In this document: piece by piece, positions 32,452-43,471 of the stretch
How positions within the stretch are numbered: position 1 is the first letter of the stretch
Layout: the number at the start of each line of letters is the position of its first letter
Source of the DNA: Fulvia fulva
Lineage: Eukaryota > Ascomycota > Dothideomycetes > Mycosphaerellales > Mycosphaerellaceae
Assembly (NCBI RefSeq): GCF_020509005.1
Contig: NC_063013.1
Span: 4,030,001 to 4,094,000 of the forward strand
Direction of reading: 5' to 3'
Length of the DNA: 64,000 nt
Notes under the pieces: model-generated
The model's input: the letters and a program-made list of their open reading frames with translations, nothing else
Told to the model about the DNA's origin: nothing
The model's database searches: none
Made by a program: the position numbers and the translations under genes

Positions 32452-33340
32452 TCACAGAGCCTTCTTGCTCCTGTCACTCTTGTGTACTATCGCTATCGCA
32501 TTTGCTGCCACCGTGGCGCCCTGGTACATCAAGTCTGCAAGGCTGTTAGCATAGCACAGAGCATAGAAGCTCGGTTGTGAAACTCACAGCCTGGTATGAT
32601 GATCCAGAAGAAGTTCATCAGAATGAAGTAGAACCAGAAGTAGAATGCCTCTGGCCTCGAATATGATATCCCTGCAGTGTAGTGGTCGAAGAAACTGGTG
32701 GCGTAGTAGAGGACATCTCCATAGAACTGCCCCATGCTGACGAGCATCTGCAAAGGGTACCGCATAGGGTGCCTGGCTACGACGAGTCCAGCTACCAGTA
32801 GACTTCCTGGTCCCCAGAACAGTGCAGTGATACTCTCCACGCAGAGCACAAAGGAGTTCTTCGTGAGGTAGCGTGAATCCGAGAATGCATACTCCTTCCA
32901 CATCTGCCCAAGAAGCGTTTGCTTCGACCCCAGAGTCGCGTAGTTGGCAGCATAGTAGCCTTCGAAGAAGATGTGTATCGCACCAGACAGCACGAACCAC
33001 ATGATGGTAAGAAGTTCACCTTTGCTCAGTGTTGGCTGTATCCTTTTGGCCAGAACATACGTCGTGGAGAACAGTAATGTGCAGGCGCCAAAGAAGACGC
33101 CTAGAAGCTCCAAAACAGTCCATTCGTTTGCTGCATAGCCTTCGATGATGCTGCCGACCGGGTAGTATGGGTTGAAGGTCTGCTCTGCTGATGGTCAGTG
33201 TATGGTGGGAGGGTAGGCCTTGATAGACTGGACTGTGATTTGCGCTATAGCAGATCATATCCAGTGCAGTTGCATCTTTTCTTCATACCTGCTACTTGAG
33301 TCGCATTCTCGACTGATTGAGTGATGACCTTTCCAGCCAT
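32452..33340 (-). CDS. Emopamil-binding-protein (EBP) type sterol delta8-delta7 isomerase
   Basis: Exons 33340-33289, 33187-32588 and 32534-32452 (introns 101 and 53 nt), phases consistent; 244 residues. It begins MAGKVITQSVENATQVA and has four to five membrane helices. Residues matched to the human EBP active site are in place: His and Glu of IHIFFEGYY, Glu of CVESITALFWGP, and Asn and Trp of MNFFWIIIPG. WKEYAFSDSRY and GQFYGDVLYYATSFFD are also EBP blocks. The last exon restores the family-type end IIPGYLMYQGATVAANAIAI; reading through the donor would end in unrelated residues. Known reaction: shifts the sterol delta8 bond to delta7 in the ER. Fungal ergosterol synthesis normally uses the unrelated Erg2, so this gene may be extra or have another substrate. 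Confidence 0.88.
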
Positions 33341-33730
33341 CGTGGTTCGTTTAAATTCAAAATGTCGCCAATGTAGACCCCAGCGCCGGTGCTATCTATC
33401 AGCGGTTCGAATTGTCAAATAGTAACATGCGAAGAGTGAAGAAGTGGTGTGTCAACACAGAAAGTAGAAGGTTCCATCAACACATATGGTGATTGCTCTT
33501 GGCCCTTGCACGCGTACGATCTCAAACCGCGCAAGCTAAAACAAGATCGGCCCGGGGCATCCGAAGATCAGATCCATGCTCAAGGCTGGAAAAAGCGGGA
33601 TGACATGAAGACGAACGTACAAGTCGAGGTCGAAGGTATTCTGACATTCCATATTGTTCGTTTGAAGAGTCGATCCACAGTCAACCATATGGAAATTTCG
33701 AGCTAATACATCTGCGACCCTGACCGCACC
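33341..33730. other. Intergenic
   Basis: 390 bp between the EBP-type gene start and the RING gene stop. No gene or repeat seen. Confidence 0.6.
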
Positions 33731-34654
33731 TTAGAACAAGCAGTCCCTTTTGAGGTATCGCTTGTAAATTTTCTCCTGGATGAGGTCCCGTTCCTCAAGC
33801 AATTGAGCTTCTTCATCTTGGAGAAGCTGCCTCAGACGTCGAGCCGAGAACCGTGAGATACCTGTGGGGAGCAGAATGTTAGCACTGGTGCGATGTCTCG
33901 ATTGCTGATCTGACTCACTTTCGATGCCTCTGTTGACTAGTCTGGTTGAATTTGGTACATCTTTGTGATAAGAGATTTGGTACCATGTGACACTCTTTCG
34001 AAATCGGCCGAAGATCTCGCCGCTCACCACCTCTCGGAAGTGCAGCATATATCGTTTGGTTTCGAGCAAGGCAAGGTTGCAAGTTTCGTAGTACCACATC
34101 GCAGCGTGAAGGAACCTATCCGCTACGTTGTCGACGACGCCCGGAATGTCAACTTCCATTAGCCGAACAAGCTCTTCTGGGTCGGGCAGGATGATGTTTT
34201 CCAGATCCTGGATGTAGTCAAGGCGGCACAACGGACACGTTGGTTGAGTTCGGAGCCACACTGTGATGCAGTCTCGACAAAAGGCATGCCTTCCGCACGC
34301 CAGCAAGACAGGGTCGCGTGGGTCCTCGAAGCAGATAGGGCATCGGTCTGTAACATTTTCCGCGTGTGTCCAGACGTTCGGGAATAAGTAATGATCGGTT
34401 GCCAGGAGCTCGTGGCGCGCTGTCATCGCCTGTATCATCTTAATCCACGCCTCAACAACACCGAGCTCTCGAAGATCCCTTCGGAGTAGGAGGTCCAACA
34501 CCCTCATTGTCGATGACAGTCTCTGTCTGCGATATACTCCCCACGAGGCCAAGATCGTGCTCGCGAAAGCTCTCAGGAAGCTGCTTAGGACCAGTACTGG
34601 CGTGATGAGATTCTGAAAGTTGTGTCCCGACAGTAGTGGTCTCGTGTCGGTGAT
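33731..34654 (-). CDS. RING-finger (C3HC4) E3 ligase candidate, 5' end unresolved
   Basis: The frame is open from about 34666 down to 33731 but has no ATG near its start, so an upstream exon is needed. A same-frame open stretch, 34870-34676 (starting MIDFLYTPY), is a candidate first exon, though I could not fix its splice. The RING is CPICFEDPRDPVLLACGRHA, then FCRDC and CPLC. A basic helical region follows and the C-terminus is Leu/Glu-rich (LRQLLQDEEAQLLEERD). An intron 33918-33862 (57 nt, GTGAGT..CCACAG with GTGCTAAC branch) is in frame without a stop; splicing joins RGIES to ISRFSARRL. Known role of such RINGs: ubiquitin transfer. Substrate unknown. Confidence 0.7.
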   Translation of the reverse strand: MTDTRPLLSGHNFQNLITPVLVLSSFLRAFASTILASWGVYRRQRLSSTMRVLDLLLRRDLRELGVVEAWIKMIQAMTARHELLATDHYLFPNVWTHAENVTDRCPICFEDPRDPVLLACGRHAFCRDCITVWLRTQPTCPLCRLDYIQDLENIILPDPEELVRLMEVDIPGVVDNVADRFLHAAMWYYETCNLALLETKRYMLHFREVVSGEIFGRFRKSVTWYQISYHKDVPNSTRLVNRGIESESDQQSRHRTSANILLPTGISRFSARRLRQLLQDEEAQLLEERDLIQEKIYKRYLKRDCLF

Positions 34655-34958
34655 CTGGCGTGGGAGCTATTCGCGTTACTGACTAAATGTTAATGTACGG
34701 AAAATTTGCCTCGTAGCTATAGATGGCTTAGAAAGAATGAGGACATATGCCTGTATGAGAGTAGTCATTGGCGTGACTTCTGATGGCATGACCATATCTG
34801 TGGACATCATGCGCCAGCTGTTTCTACAAACAAATGCACAAATGTAAGGGGTATACAAGAAGTCTATCATATGCTACTGTTGGGCTGTCAGCAGACTTTC
34901 TTCTCTCAACCTTCGTGAAAGACATACCATATGTCTACACGCGCACTGGGCTGATAGC
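34655..34958. other. Probable 5' part of RING gene plus intergenic
   Basis: Holds the candidate first coding exon of the RING gene (34870-34676, minus strand) and the 3' flank of atg27. Two in-frame stops (TAA, TAG) near 34670-34680 must be spliced out if the two frames belong together. Confidence 0.4.
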
Positions 34959-35939
34959 TTACACCGCAGAATAACCCCCGCGTGATCCTCCGCCACTTGT
35001 CTTATCCATCATGCTGCTCGTCCAGTCTTTGACGATGTAGGGAATATCGCGAATCGTGTCGCCATGTGGTATCAGATCCCAGCCACGCGCACCGTATCGG
35101 TTGTAGTTTAACCATGATCCGAAGATGATGTACGAAGCTGCGAGTAGGAAGACGATGATCAGGAACCACGTGAAGAAACCCCAACCCTTAGCCTTGTTCG
35201 ACGGATCTTTCTTTGGTGGTGCGGCATCCTCGCAAGCGTACTTGGTCTTCCATTCCAGACGCAGCACACTGACGTCGTCCTTGTCAGTGTCGTACCGGAC
35301 GAACGACAGCGCTTTGCCCTTGTCCAGGTCTGGCAGTTCCCGATTGTCCTCGCCATCGTCCTTTTCGTCTTCACGCTTGCTCATGCTGCTGAAAGCTCCG
35401 ACGTCCATCGCCTTAGAACTGTCTCCGAAGCCCTCAGTGCCTTCCCAGTCAGCATCGCAGAGAAACTCTATGATGGCCTTTTGCTTCTTCTTTTCCCACA
35501 TGCCTCCGTGCAACTCTCCTCTTACACCTTCCTTCTTCGAGTCGCCATTGCTCTCGCTCCCCTTTAGTCTGGTGAACTTGGCGTCCAGGTGTCTCCCGTC
35601 GCTGACCGCATACTCTCCGGCGATCGGTATCACTTCTTGCACCACGCTCGCACCATCATCGTTGTATATCCTCTGAATACCACAGACTCGCGTGCCAGTG
35701 GGGCATTGTTCTTTGGGCTTGTCCTTTTGCTTCTTGAGCGTATCGCATATGTCGATGGTGAATGTTGTGTTCGTGATCGAAGGGAATGTCTTTCGTTGCC
35801 AGTTGACGTCTTTCGGACCAGCCAACGCGGCGAAGTTGAAGGACTGATCGTCGGCACGGATATTTTTGCAGTCGAACACAGCGTGTATTGATGCTGGAAG
35901 CAGAAGCAGAGTCGCCAGGTGGGTAAATGTTCCGACCAT
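34959..35939 (-). CDS. atg27: Autophagy-related protein 27
   Basis: Single exon, 326 residues. Signal peptide is about residues 1-20 (MVGTFTHLATLLLLPASIHA). A mannose-6-phosphate-receptor-homology lumenal domain follows, with paired cysteines (FDCKN, DICDTL, EQCPTGTRVCG, FLCDAD, KYACED). One membrane helix is at about 255-278 (FFTWFLIIVFLLAASYIIFG), then a short cytosolic tail ending YSAV, a YxxPhi sorting signal. I recall that yeast Atg27 ends with the same YSAV motif. Known role: type I membrane protein of Golgi, endosomes and vacuole that helps Atg9 vesicle traffic in autophagy. A KR/Asp/Glu-rich insertion sits around residues 185-215. Confidence 0.92.
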   Translation of the reverse strand: MVGTFTHLATLLLLPASIHAVFDCKNIRADDQSFNFAALAGPKDVNWQRKTFPSITNTTFTIDICDTLKKQKDKPKEQCPTGTRVCGIQRIYNDDGASVVQEVIPIAGEYAVSDGRHLDAKFTRLKGSESNGDSKKEGVRGELHGGMWEKKKQKAIIEFLCDADWEGTEGFGDSSKAMDVGAFSSMSKREDEKDDGEDNRELPDLDKGKALSFVRYDTDKDDVSVLRLEWKTKYACEDAAPPKKDPSNKAKGWGFFTWFLIIVFLLAASYIIFGSWLNYNRYGARGWDLIPHGDTIRDIPYIVKDWTSSMMDKTSGGGSRGGYSAV

Positions 35940-37123
35940 CTTGGTGGATGCCTGTGCTTATGCCTATGGGGTTGAGGTGTGCGCAGTTCTGGGTTCGTCG
36001 CAGTCGCTGAATACTATAACAAGGAGCGTGAGAAAGTATGATCTGCTGATGAGATGTCGTGATGGCAGTCCTGTACCTGACCAAGTGCTTGCTGTAAATC
36101 GTGGATGCAAGTGAGATCCCCAGCTTTCCACCGAAGTCGACCAGGATGTGACTTGTTCGACAACATTCAACGTCAATGCTCCTCTCACCAGCCACATCCT
36201 CTCAACAACAAAGCCATCTCTGCAAGGACTGCATGTGACGACTGGCTTACCATGGTCATCGCGACAGAAAGATGATCACGTTACAGAACAGGGCATCGAG
36301 GGACCATCGTCGAGAAGAACATGCAACAACCGGCAGTGCATGAGCACCGGCTGTCACTAGCACGAGGCCTCATGAAGCATCATGCCTGCTTGACTGGCAG
36401 CAATTCTCCACCTCTGTTTTCCTGTGCCTAGTATTGGGCTCCAAGAGCCAGCTACAGCTTAGGATGACCTGGTCCCTCCATCTCAAATGGCCAATACCTA
36501 TCTCGGCAAGCAGGACAGCAGCATTGTTTGTTTACACATACACGCCTACTCAGCCTCCCCTACAGTGCAGTAGCGTGCTCGGATACGTGCTTCTGAGGCT
36601 CTATACGTTGCCAAGCAGTGCGTTGTATGGATCTCAGAAGGACCTCATTACTGAGGAAGCCCTCATGCAGTCTCCCAGCCAGGAAAGGGCCGACGTGAGG
36701 CTGACGATGGTCAGTATGCTCATCCTGGAATGTTCCGAGGACATCTCGGGCACGTTGCTGTCGTCATGGCAGTCGATGCGCGATGGGCTAGCCCTGCGGC
36801 ACAAGGGATCCCTTCTGCATTGCATGCCGGTCGACTACTGTTCACTGGCTTGCCTGTATCCAGTTATGCCGCCGCCTGTTGCTGCTCACGACGTATCTGC
36901 AAACAAAGCTATTGAAAATGCCGGGTCCAGGTAGTGGCACACCATAGCAACGGCACTAGGTCGTCTTTGGTCAAGAGTACCTCTATAAGGTCGAAGATCA
37001 GTTCTTCTTAGGCTGGTCGACTTCATTCGCATTCTCTTGTTCATGTCCACGGTGTTCGTCTGCCAGAAGTAACCGGCCTGCGTTGAAATCTGCTACTGAC
37101 CAAATCAAAGGCCTTTACTCACG
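35940..37123. promoter_or_regulatory. Divergent intergenic region atg27 / aquaporin
   Basis: 1.18 kb carrying both promoters. The longest frame (36434-36934 plus, 166 codons) has no recognisable domain and I do not call it. No repeat seen. Confidence 0.5.
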
Positions 37124-38796
37124 ATGGCCGCCTCCACAGCGTTACCAGCAATGCCAGAGAAGACAGTGCGGCGGAGCGAAGACAGCACACGACTATCCTC
37201 TGAAGACGAGCGAAGAAGGCTCATCCGCAACTCGTTCCAGTCGGGAAAGCCGATGCACAGTGCACCAGTCAAGCCAAGCATTGTCAACAAGAACCCAACG
37301 CCGGAGCCACTCAGACCTCACTCCTCCACTCCCTCAGCGCGCCAAGCCTCACAATGGCAACCACCACCCGCATCATCAACCGGAGATCTCGGACTCGCAG
37401 CAGAGATAGGTTCTTGCAACTATTCGCCCAATCATTCCTCCATGACAGTTGGCCAGCGACCGACCCATACTCGCAACGCCTCGGGCGATTACGCCCACCT
37501 CAACGACCAAGGTGCCACATCTTCACCGAATAAAGACCCTGATTCCCAAAGCGTCTTCGGCGGCAGACCGCGCCAGCGTGCTTCAGCCTGGTCACAAGAC
37601 AACACCTCCATCCGCACCACACTGCCGAAATACACCCCCCTCGCCAATGGACGCCCACCACCCGGCCGTCCACAATCGATACTCTCCTCCCGTCAGAACC
37701 CATGGGACGTCTACGACCCTGACCTCGAGCGACCCTCCAGCAACGCCGGCGCCTACGATCCTGTCTCCGGCACACCCTCCAAGTCCAAACCGCGCAAGCG
37801 AGGCGCCTCCTTCTACATCGTGCGTGATTCTGGCGGAGGAGGCGATGGGCCACCTGATGAATTTCTCCGCCTCCCGTTCACTGATTGGATGCACAACAGT
37901 CTGAAGAACCACTTCGTCGCATTTCTAGGAGAGTTCGTGGGGACGTGTATGTTTCTGTGGTTTGCGTTTGCCGGTACGATCGTTGCGAATATCGGAGCGA
38001 GGAAGAGTGCGGAGGACTCGACTACGAGTGAGACGGTGGGGTTCTCGCCAATTGTGAACCTATATGTTGCTGTGAGCTTCGGATTCAGTCTGTTGGTCAA
38101 TGTGTGGGTATTCTTTCGAGTCAGTGGGGCGCTGTAAGTCTTCGAGATGAACAATGATGTTGGGTATTGAAGGATGCTAACGATGATATAGCTTCAATCC
38201 TGCTGTTACGCTCGGCATGGTCATGACGAAGAGCATTGGCTACACCAGAGGATTTCTGCTCTTCATAGCTCAGCTGCTGGGCGCGATCTTTGCCTCGTTG
38301 CTGGTCAAAGTCATGTTCCCAACGAACTTCAACGTACAGACGACTCTGTCAGACGACACCTCTGTGGCGCAGGGGGTCTTCATCGAGATGGTGTTGACCG
38401 CGGAGCTCGTCTTCACAGTCTTCATGCTGGCCAAGGAGAAGCACAAGGCAACATACATGGCGCCCATCGGTATCGGCATGGCGCTGTTTATTGCAGAGAT
38501 TGTGGGAGTGTTCTTCACAGGCGGTAGCCTGAATCCGGCTAGAAGCTTCGGACCTTGCGTTGTTGCAGGCAGTTTTGGTAGCGAGCATTGGGGTAAGTTA
38601 TAGCGTCTGCACACCGTGACTTTGCTGACATTGTCTAGTCTATTGGGTTGGCCCATGCTGCGGCACCCTGGTCGCGTATGCCTTCTACCGCTTCATCAAG
38701 ATCCTCGAGTATGAGATGGCTAACCCTGGCCAAGATCATAATGAGCGAGAAGCTGAGCAAGCTGCATCGATGAAGCGTGCTGAATCATTCGCTTAG
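37124..38796 (+). CDS. Aquaporin (MIP family) with long N-terminal extension
   Basis: Exons 37124-38133, 38192-38592 and 38639-38796 (introns 58 and 46 nt) give 522 residues. Residues 1-255 are a Pro/Ser/Arg-rich, apparently disordered cytosolic extension. The six-helix channel follows (FVAFLGEFVGTCMFLWFAFA onward). Both NPA boxes are intact: FNPAVTLGMV across the first junction and LNPARSFGPCV. The residue after the second NPA-Arg is Ser, not the Asp of glycerol facilitators (NPARD), which favours an orthodox water-type aquaporin. Known role: water (possibly also peroxide or CO2) passage across membranes. Substrate remains inference; the extension suggests phosphorylation-based control. Confidence 0.9.
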
Positions 38797-38981
38797 ATCA
38801 TAGCCACATGGACGCGTGTGTCGATGCCGCGCATTTGTTCCTGGTAGCACGATGTTGAGTCGCATTGAACTTTTGGCGTAGTGGTAGATTGCATCGCGGC
38901 TGTATCATAGGGCGTGGATGGTGTTCTCGGTATTCTGTAGATCAACACATCCTCACGGGTGACTGTCATCTTGCTGGCACA

Positions 38982-39740
38982 TCAGCTCTTTGCAAACCCA
39001 GACTTCCCCTTCCTCTTGCCGAACGTCACGCTGCGAGGCACAAATTGCAGAGAGCTCATAGATCTCGTAACAGCATCCATCGCAGCGTCATCGTCTTTGC
39101 CAGCCGGCACTCTGCCCTTGCCTGCTTCCTCCACCCTGTCAGTCTCGTTGTCTTCATCGATGGCATTGTCAGTGGCCTGGCTGACTGATGTGGCCTCAGT
39201 CGTTTGCGTCATCTTAGTAGCGCTTGAACCGCGTCGTTCTCTGCTGCTCTTTCGGTGGCCCTGAGAATCAACACCAGGACGTAGCATGCTTCTCCTGCCA
39301 TCGATACCGTTGTTGACAATGAAGAAGTCGTAGTTCTTGGGGAAGCCGTGCTTGTCCACAAGGTGGCTGCGACGCTTCTTCCACTCCAGACAGACCTTAT
39401 CGCAGTCCTGCACGAAGCAAGAGAAGGTTTTCTCACCACGGTCGCGCTTAGCGGCTATGATGGGATCGTGGTTCTCGGACAGGTGAAGCTCCAGAAAGTG
39501 GCCACTCGGGAAATTCTTCTGGCACTCTGCGCATCTGTTGGTGTGGCTTTGATTGTAGTGCTTCTCGTAGTCCGCGTAATTGGGGAACGTCAGCGGCTTG
39601 TGAGGTGGTAGCACACACTGCAGCGTTCTTGCAGTGCTTCGATCATGCTCTTCAAGTTCTGTATACTTCGGTGTGTGGACAGCATCGCCACCGATGCTGC
39701 TTTGGGTCGTGATCGAACTGTTGCGTAAACGCTTTGCCAT
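38982..39740 (-). CDS. C2H2 zinc-finger protein, ZNF511-like
   Basis: The frame runs from an ATG at 39740 (MAKRLRNSSITTQSS) to 38982; 252 residues. An upstream TTG at 39758 is not a credible start. Zinc-binding parts: LQCVLPPHKPLTFPNYADYE with H-x-HYNQSH, then CAECQKNFPSGHFLELHLSENH, then CFVQDCDKVCLEWKKRRSHL, DKHGFPKNYDFFIVNNGID. This order and the FPKNYxFF motif match the conserved ZNF511 family found from yeasts to animals. The C-terminal third is Ser/Thr/Glu-rich and ends in a basic stretch. Family members are nuclear and poorly characterised, so no precise role is assigned. It is divergent from the Est1-like gene across 0.3 kb. Confidence 0.85.
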   Translation of the reverse strand: MAKRLRNSSITTQSSIGGDAVHTPKYTELEEHDRSTARTLQCVLPPHKPLTFPNYADYEKHYNQSHTNRCAECQKNFPSGHFLELHLSENHDPIIAAKRDRGEKTFSCFVQDCDKVCLEWKKRRSHLVDKHGFPKNYDFFIVNNGIDGRRSMLRPGVDSQGHRKSSRERRGSSATKMTQTTEATSVSQATDNAIDEDNETDRVEEAGKGRVPAGKDDDAAMDAVTRSMSSLQFVPRSVTFGKRKGKSGFAKS

Positions 39741-40041
39741 GCCTGCGGTGTACTGCAATGATCCGTGCTATTGTCAGAGTCCCTGCTTGACCGCACTCAT
39801 TCACTACATGCATCTGCACATGCGGCAAACAGGTCATGCGTTCGCCGCGAGTCCTCACTTGTGGCCCTGCAGGAAGGCCTGAGGCCAATAGAAGTCGGTC
39901 GCCGCAGGTTTAAACAACTTCTGCTTCACTGTCGCAACACTTCAGAGCACACTTGCCGAATTGCCTCCGCCTGTTGCAAGACCGCCGCCTGTCTTGTTAC
40001 CGTACTGACCTGACCTCGCAGACGTTCATGTTGTTGTTGAC
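39741..40041. promoter_or_regulatory. Divergent intergenic region ZNF511-like / Est1-like
   Basis: 301 bp with both promoters. No extra feature seen. Confidence 0.5.
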
Positions 40042-42932
40042 ATGTCTTTGTGCGGAGTGAACTTCGAGTCGAGATCGGCCCGCTGCGAGGACGTCCCGGT
40101 CGACTCACATCCCGCAGCACCAGCACCGGCACCAGCACCGCGACATCACTCTGCCGGAACATTGCTACCACCGCCCGGCGATCACGACACCCACTACCCT
40201 TTGTCGCGCACCACCTCCACCATTCTCCGCCCCACCGCATTCGACTTTGCGCCAGATGGACCGAGTCGCCAGCGAATTCCCGCACCCGCTCAAGACCTCA
40301 CTTATCTAACCGCAGCCACGACCGCCGCTCGGTCGCTCAGCGCCTATGAGACGCACCACAGCCGCAAAAGCATGGAAGATCTGCTCGCACGCGAGCAAGC
40401 CGCCGAACACAATGTCCTGACTCTGCTGAAGAGGACCGACGTGCCTGTTGAGCACGTCCTACAAGCCTTCCACATCTACCGCCAAGCCGCTTCCGAGTAC
40501 ATCTTCGCCGACTTCGAGTGCGCCGAGAGGTGCGAGGCCCACCTCTGGCAGGCGCATAATGCGGGCAAGAAATACTTCCACAAGGAGCTGAGCAGGTTTC
40601 GCAAGCAGCCCGAGAAGGTCGTGGAGACTCGCCATGTGACCAAGCTGTTCTTGCAATTTGTCAAGCAAGGAGAGCGTTACTACCGCGACTATGTTCGTCA
40701 CCTCAATACCGCCTGTGGCGGAATACCAGAACTCGAGTCCATCGCCTGGTTGGAAAAGACAGACAGCACCGGCGAAAGCCAGCCACCTGCCGACTTCCAG
40801 CTTACCCAGGATCAAGCTCGTGCATCTGCTCACCGCGCCTTGATCTACACTGGTGACCTCTGCCGCTACCGTGCTTCCGAGCAGTTGGACAAGGTTCCAT
40901 CCTTTGGACCAGCACTTGGCTACTATGGCCTGGCCGCTTCCATCGTCCCTGCATCGGGTCTCGGTCACCACCAACAGGCCGTCGTTGCTTTAGAGCAGCG
41001 CAACCACTTACGCGCCATCTATCATCTCTATCGCTCAATCTGTGTTCCTGATCCACATCCGCTTGCCTTGAACAATCTTAACAAGGAGTTCGAGAAGACG
41101 AATGCGGCTTGGGAGAAGGGCGAGCTCATCCAAAAGGGCCCTCCAAATGACCCAGATGCACCAAAGCGTGTCCTGGTCGGTTGGTTCGTTCGCTTGCATA
41201 GCATGTGCTACAAGGGAGAACGCTTCACTGGCTATCAAGAGCTCGAACGCGAAGTGCTGAGCCAGCTTGCGAATCTCATCACTCACCCATCGCTTCAAGA
41301 CACTATCGGGCGCATGATCCTCGTCAACATGGCTGCACAGCACACTGCTGCTGCGCAATTCCAAGGTATGTGAAATGTGTTTTCTTGGTCGCTCAGGCTA
41401 ATCTTGTGCGCAGCAATTGCCCAGCAGAATCTGCCGGTTGACAACATCCAAGAGTCATTCCTTCACTACTTTCGTTTCAATCTCAAGACATTTACTGCCT
41501 TGCTGCAGGTCTTCTACACTGATCTCCGGAACCTTCTATCGAACATGGCAGATCAGGACGGCGAGCTCGCTGACAAGCTCACGCCCGCAGGTCGCCGTCT
41601 ATTACCGTGCCTGCGCATCTACAACAATTGGCTTATCGTTCACGCTCATATGCCGCCTGCCCTCGCTACAGATGAGGTCGTCGGCGAGTCTGTCGCTGAA
41701 TTCTGGCCGGTCTACGCCCGAGCTATTGACTTGGTAGCCCAGGCCTTCCCCATCTGGGATCTCGAGGAGCATCTGGAACAAGTCTCGTGCGCCACATACA
41801 TGATGGAAGAGGACGTCGAGACTTTCAAGTTCACGCCCGTCGTGGACGACAAAACCCGCAGTACCTGGTACGACACTCAGACGCAGGCTGATAAGCCACG
41901 GCACTCGGGGAAGAACGTCGTGTGTAGCTCACCGGATGACGAGTTGCTCTACCGTGTGCACGGATTCCTGGCAACGGGCCTCAACTTCGCCACCTCTGAT
42001 GACAATGCCCCAATTGGCATGATCGGTACACGTGTCTACTTCGACAAGCCAGAGAACCTCGACGGTTTGACTGTACGACCCATCGAGTATCAACCCGATC
42101 CCATCGCTCCACCAAGCAAGGCCATTCAGCAGCAGTCCGTGCCCGTTAGTTACGCTGCGGCTGCTGCAAATGGTCATGCGAAACAAGGTCGTCCTGCAGC
42201 TGCACCACGCAAGACAAGCGCCACAAAACAAACCCGTGATGCTCAGCTCGTGCGGATGGTGGAGGATCTTGTCGATGAGACCGATCCCAAAGACCCAGTG
42301 ACACCGCCTCAGCCGCCCGCCTCGACTCCTGCTATCGTCACCAATGGCGATGCCACGTTCGGTCTCCAGGACAGCGTGCAAGATCTTGGCCAAACTCTAC
42401 CAAAGTATGGAAAGCCATCTCGAGCTGCGGCTGCCAAGTCTTGGCGTCCGGGTCCAGGTGTCACTGTCACTCCGCCTGCTGTTCGGCCTGTCAATATGGC
42501 ACGACCACTCAGTGGCAACCACGAGCGGCTGCAGTCTGTCTCTAAGCTGTGGAACGACGGACCCAATATGACCGGTGCTCTAGGGTCGCCTATTCCTGCT
42601 GCGGCTCCAGGTCATTCCCGCGTCAACTCTGCAAGTAGCATTCGCAGTAGGAACTCGCTGAACCAGGTGGACACATGGGGCTCCATGGAGTCTGCGCCAC
42701 GCACGCTTCCGGAGTCAGTCGTACCTCAGAATGTCTACGAGAGCGAATACTCCAGCATTGATCAGGCTGGTATGGCCAGTCCACTACTGTAAGTAACGAC
42801 AGCCACCTCGCTCGAGACTCCCTTACTGACAAGTCTGACTTTAGATTCGGCGCTGGTGGCAGCGTCTGGAGCAGCATGCCAACTACAAATGGCGTTCGCA
42901 ATGTCAGTCCATCTTATGGCCAAGGCGGCTAA
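40042..42932 (+). CDS. Est1/Ebs1/SMG7-like TPR protein
   Basis: Exons 40042-41365, 41414-42788 and 42845-42932 (introns 48 and 56 nt) give 928 residues. The first ~100 residues are Pro/Ala-rich. Residues ~115-260 match the Est1 N-terminal 14-3-3/TPR-like fold (LWQAHNAGKKYFHKELSRFRK, RYYRDYVRHL). The Est1-binding helical repeats follow to about residue 600 (SFGPALGYYGLAASIVPASG, NHLRAIYHLYRSICVPDPHP, NLNKEFEK). The C-terminal third is low complexity. The phrase HxLALNNLNKEFEK is typical of SMG5/6/7 and Ebs1. Known roles in the family: nonsense-mediated decay adaptor binding phosphorylated Upf1, or telomerase recruitment for Est1 itself. I favour the Ebs1/SMG7 role because no PIN domain is present. 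Confidence 0.85.
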
Positions 42933-43471
42933 GCCCGCAGTAAGGAAGCTGTCACGCTTCGACCAAAAACAACACCCTATCAGACGACTGTATACGTCTT
43001 CGTGCTTTTTCGGAATCATGTACAGATCCTTCGACTTCACCGCCGATACCTGACTAGGTACTCAGTCGACCCTACGTCTGCAGAGAGCATGATCTGCGAG
43101 CGACATGCCGCAGCCTCGCGCGCAATTGCAGCCGTCGGGCATCAGGCTGATGTGATATGAATGGAGTTCATCAATCTCAGTCGGTTTCGGGCAGCACTTA
43201 TGACATGCTTTAGCACGAGAGAAATGGCAGCATTTCGAATTGGTCAAGAATGGGGAATGGGGAAGGAGGAATCAGAATGGAATATGCTTGAGCGTTACTT
43301 TCTATTTGACGCGTTCTATCACTCTTTCGGGCCATGGCTATGCGTTTGGACACGATCTTCACACTGCTGACCTTCACGGCACTCATTATGGAGACAATAC
43401 TAGGGAGAATGAGAAGAGAACTTGTGCTTTTCAGTAATCCCGTTGAGTCTATTCGCATCTTCAGTATCAGC
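42933..43471. other. Intergenic, convergent 3' ends
   Basis: 539 bp between the stop codons of the Est1-like gene and the UPRT gene. No gene or repeat seen. Confidence 0.6.

Noticed and set aside
36434..36934. 166-codon plus-strand frame between atg27 and the aquaporin gene
   Set aside because: No domain or codon-like pattern, and it overlaps other frames; most likely chance.
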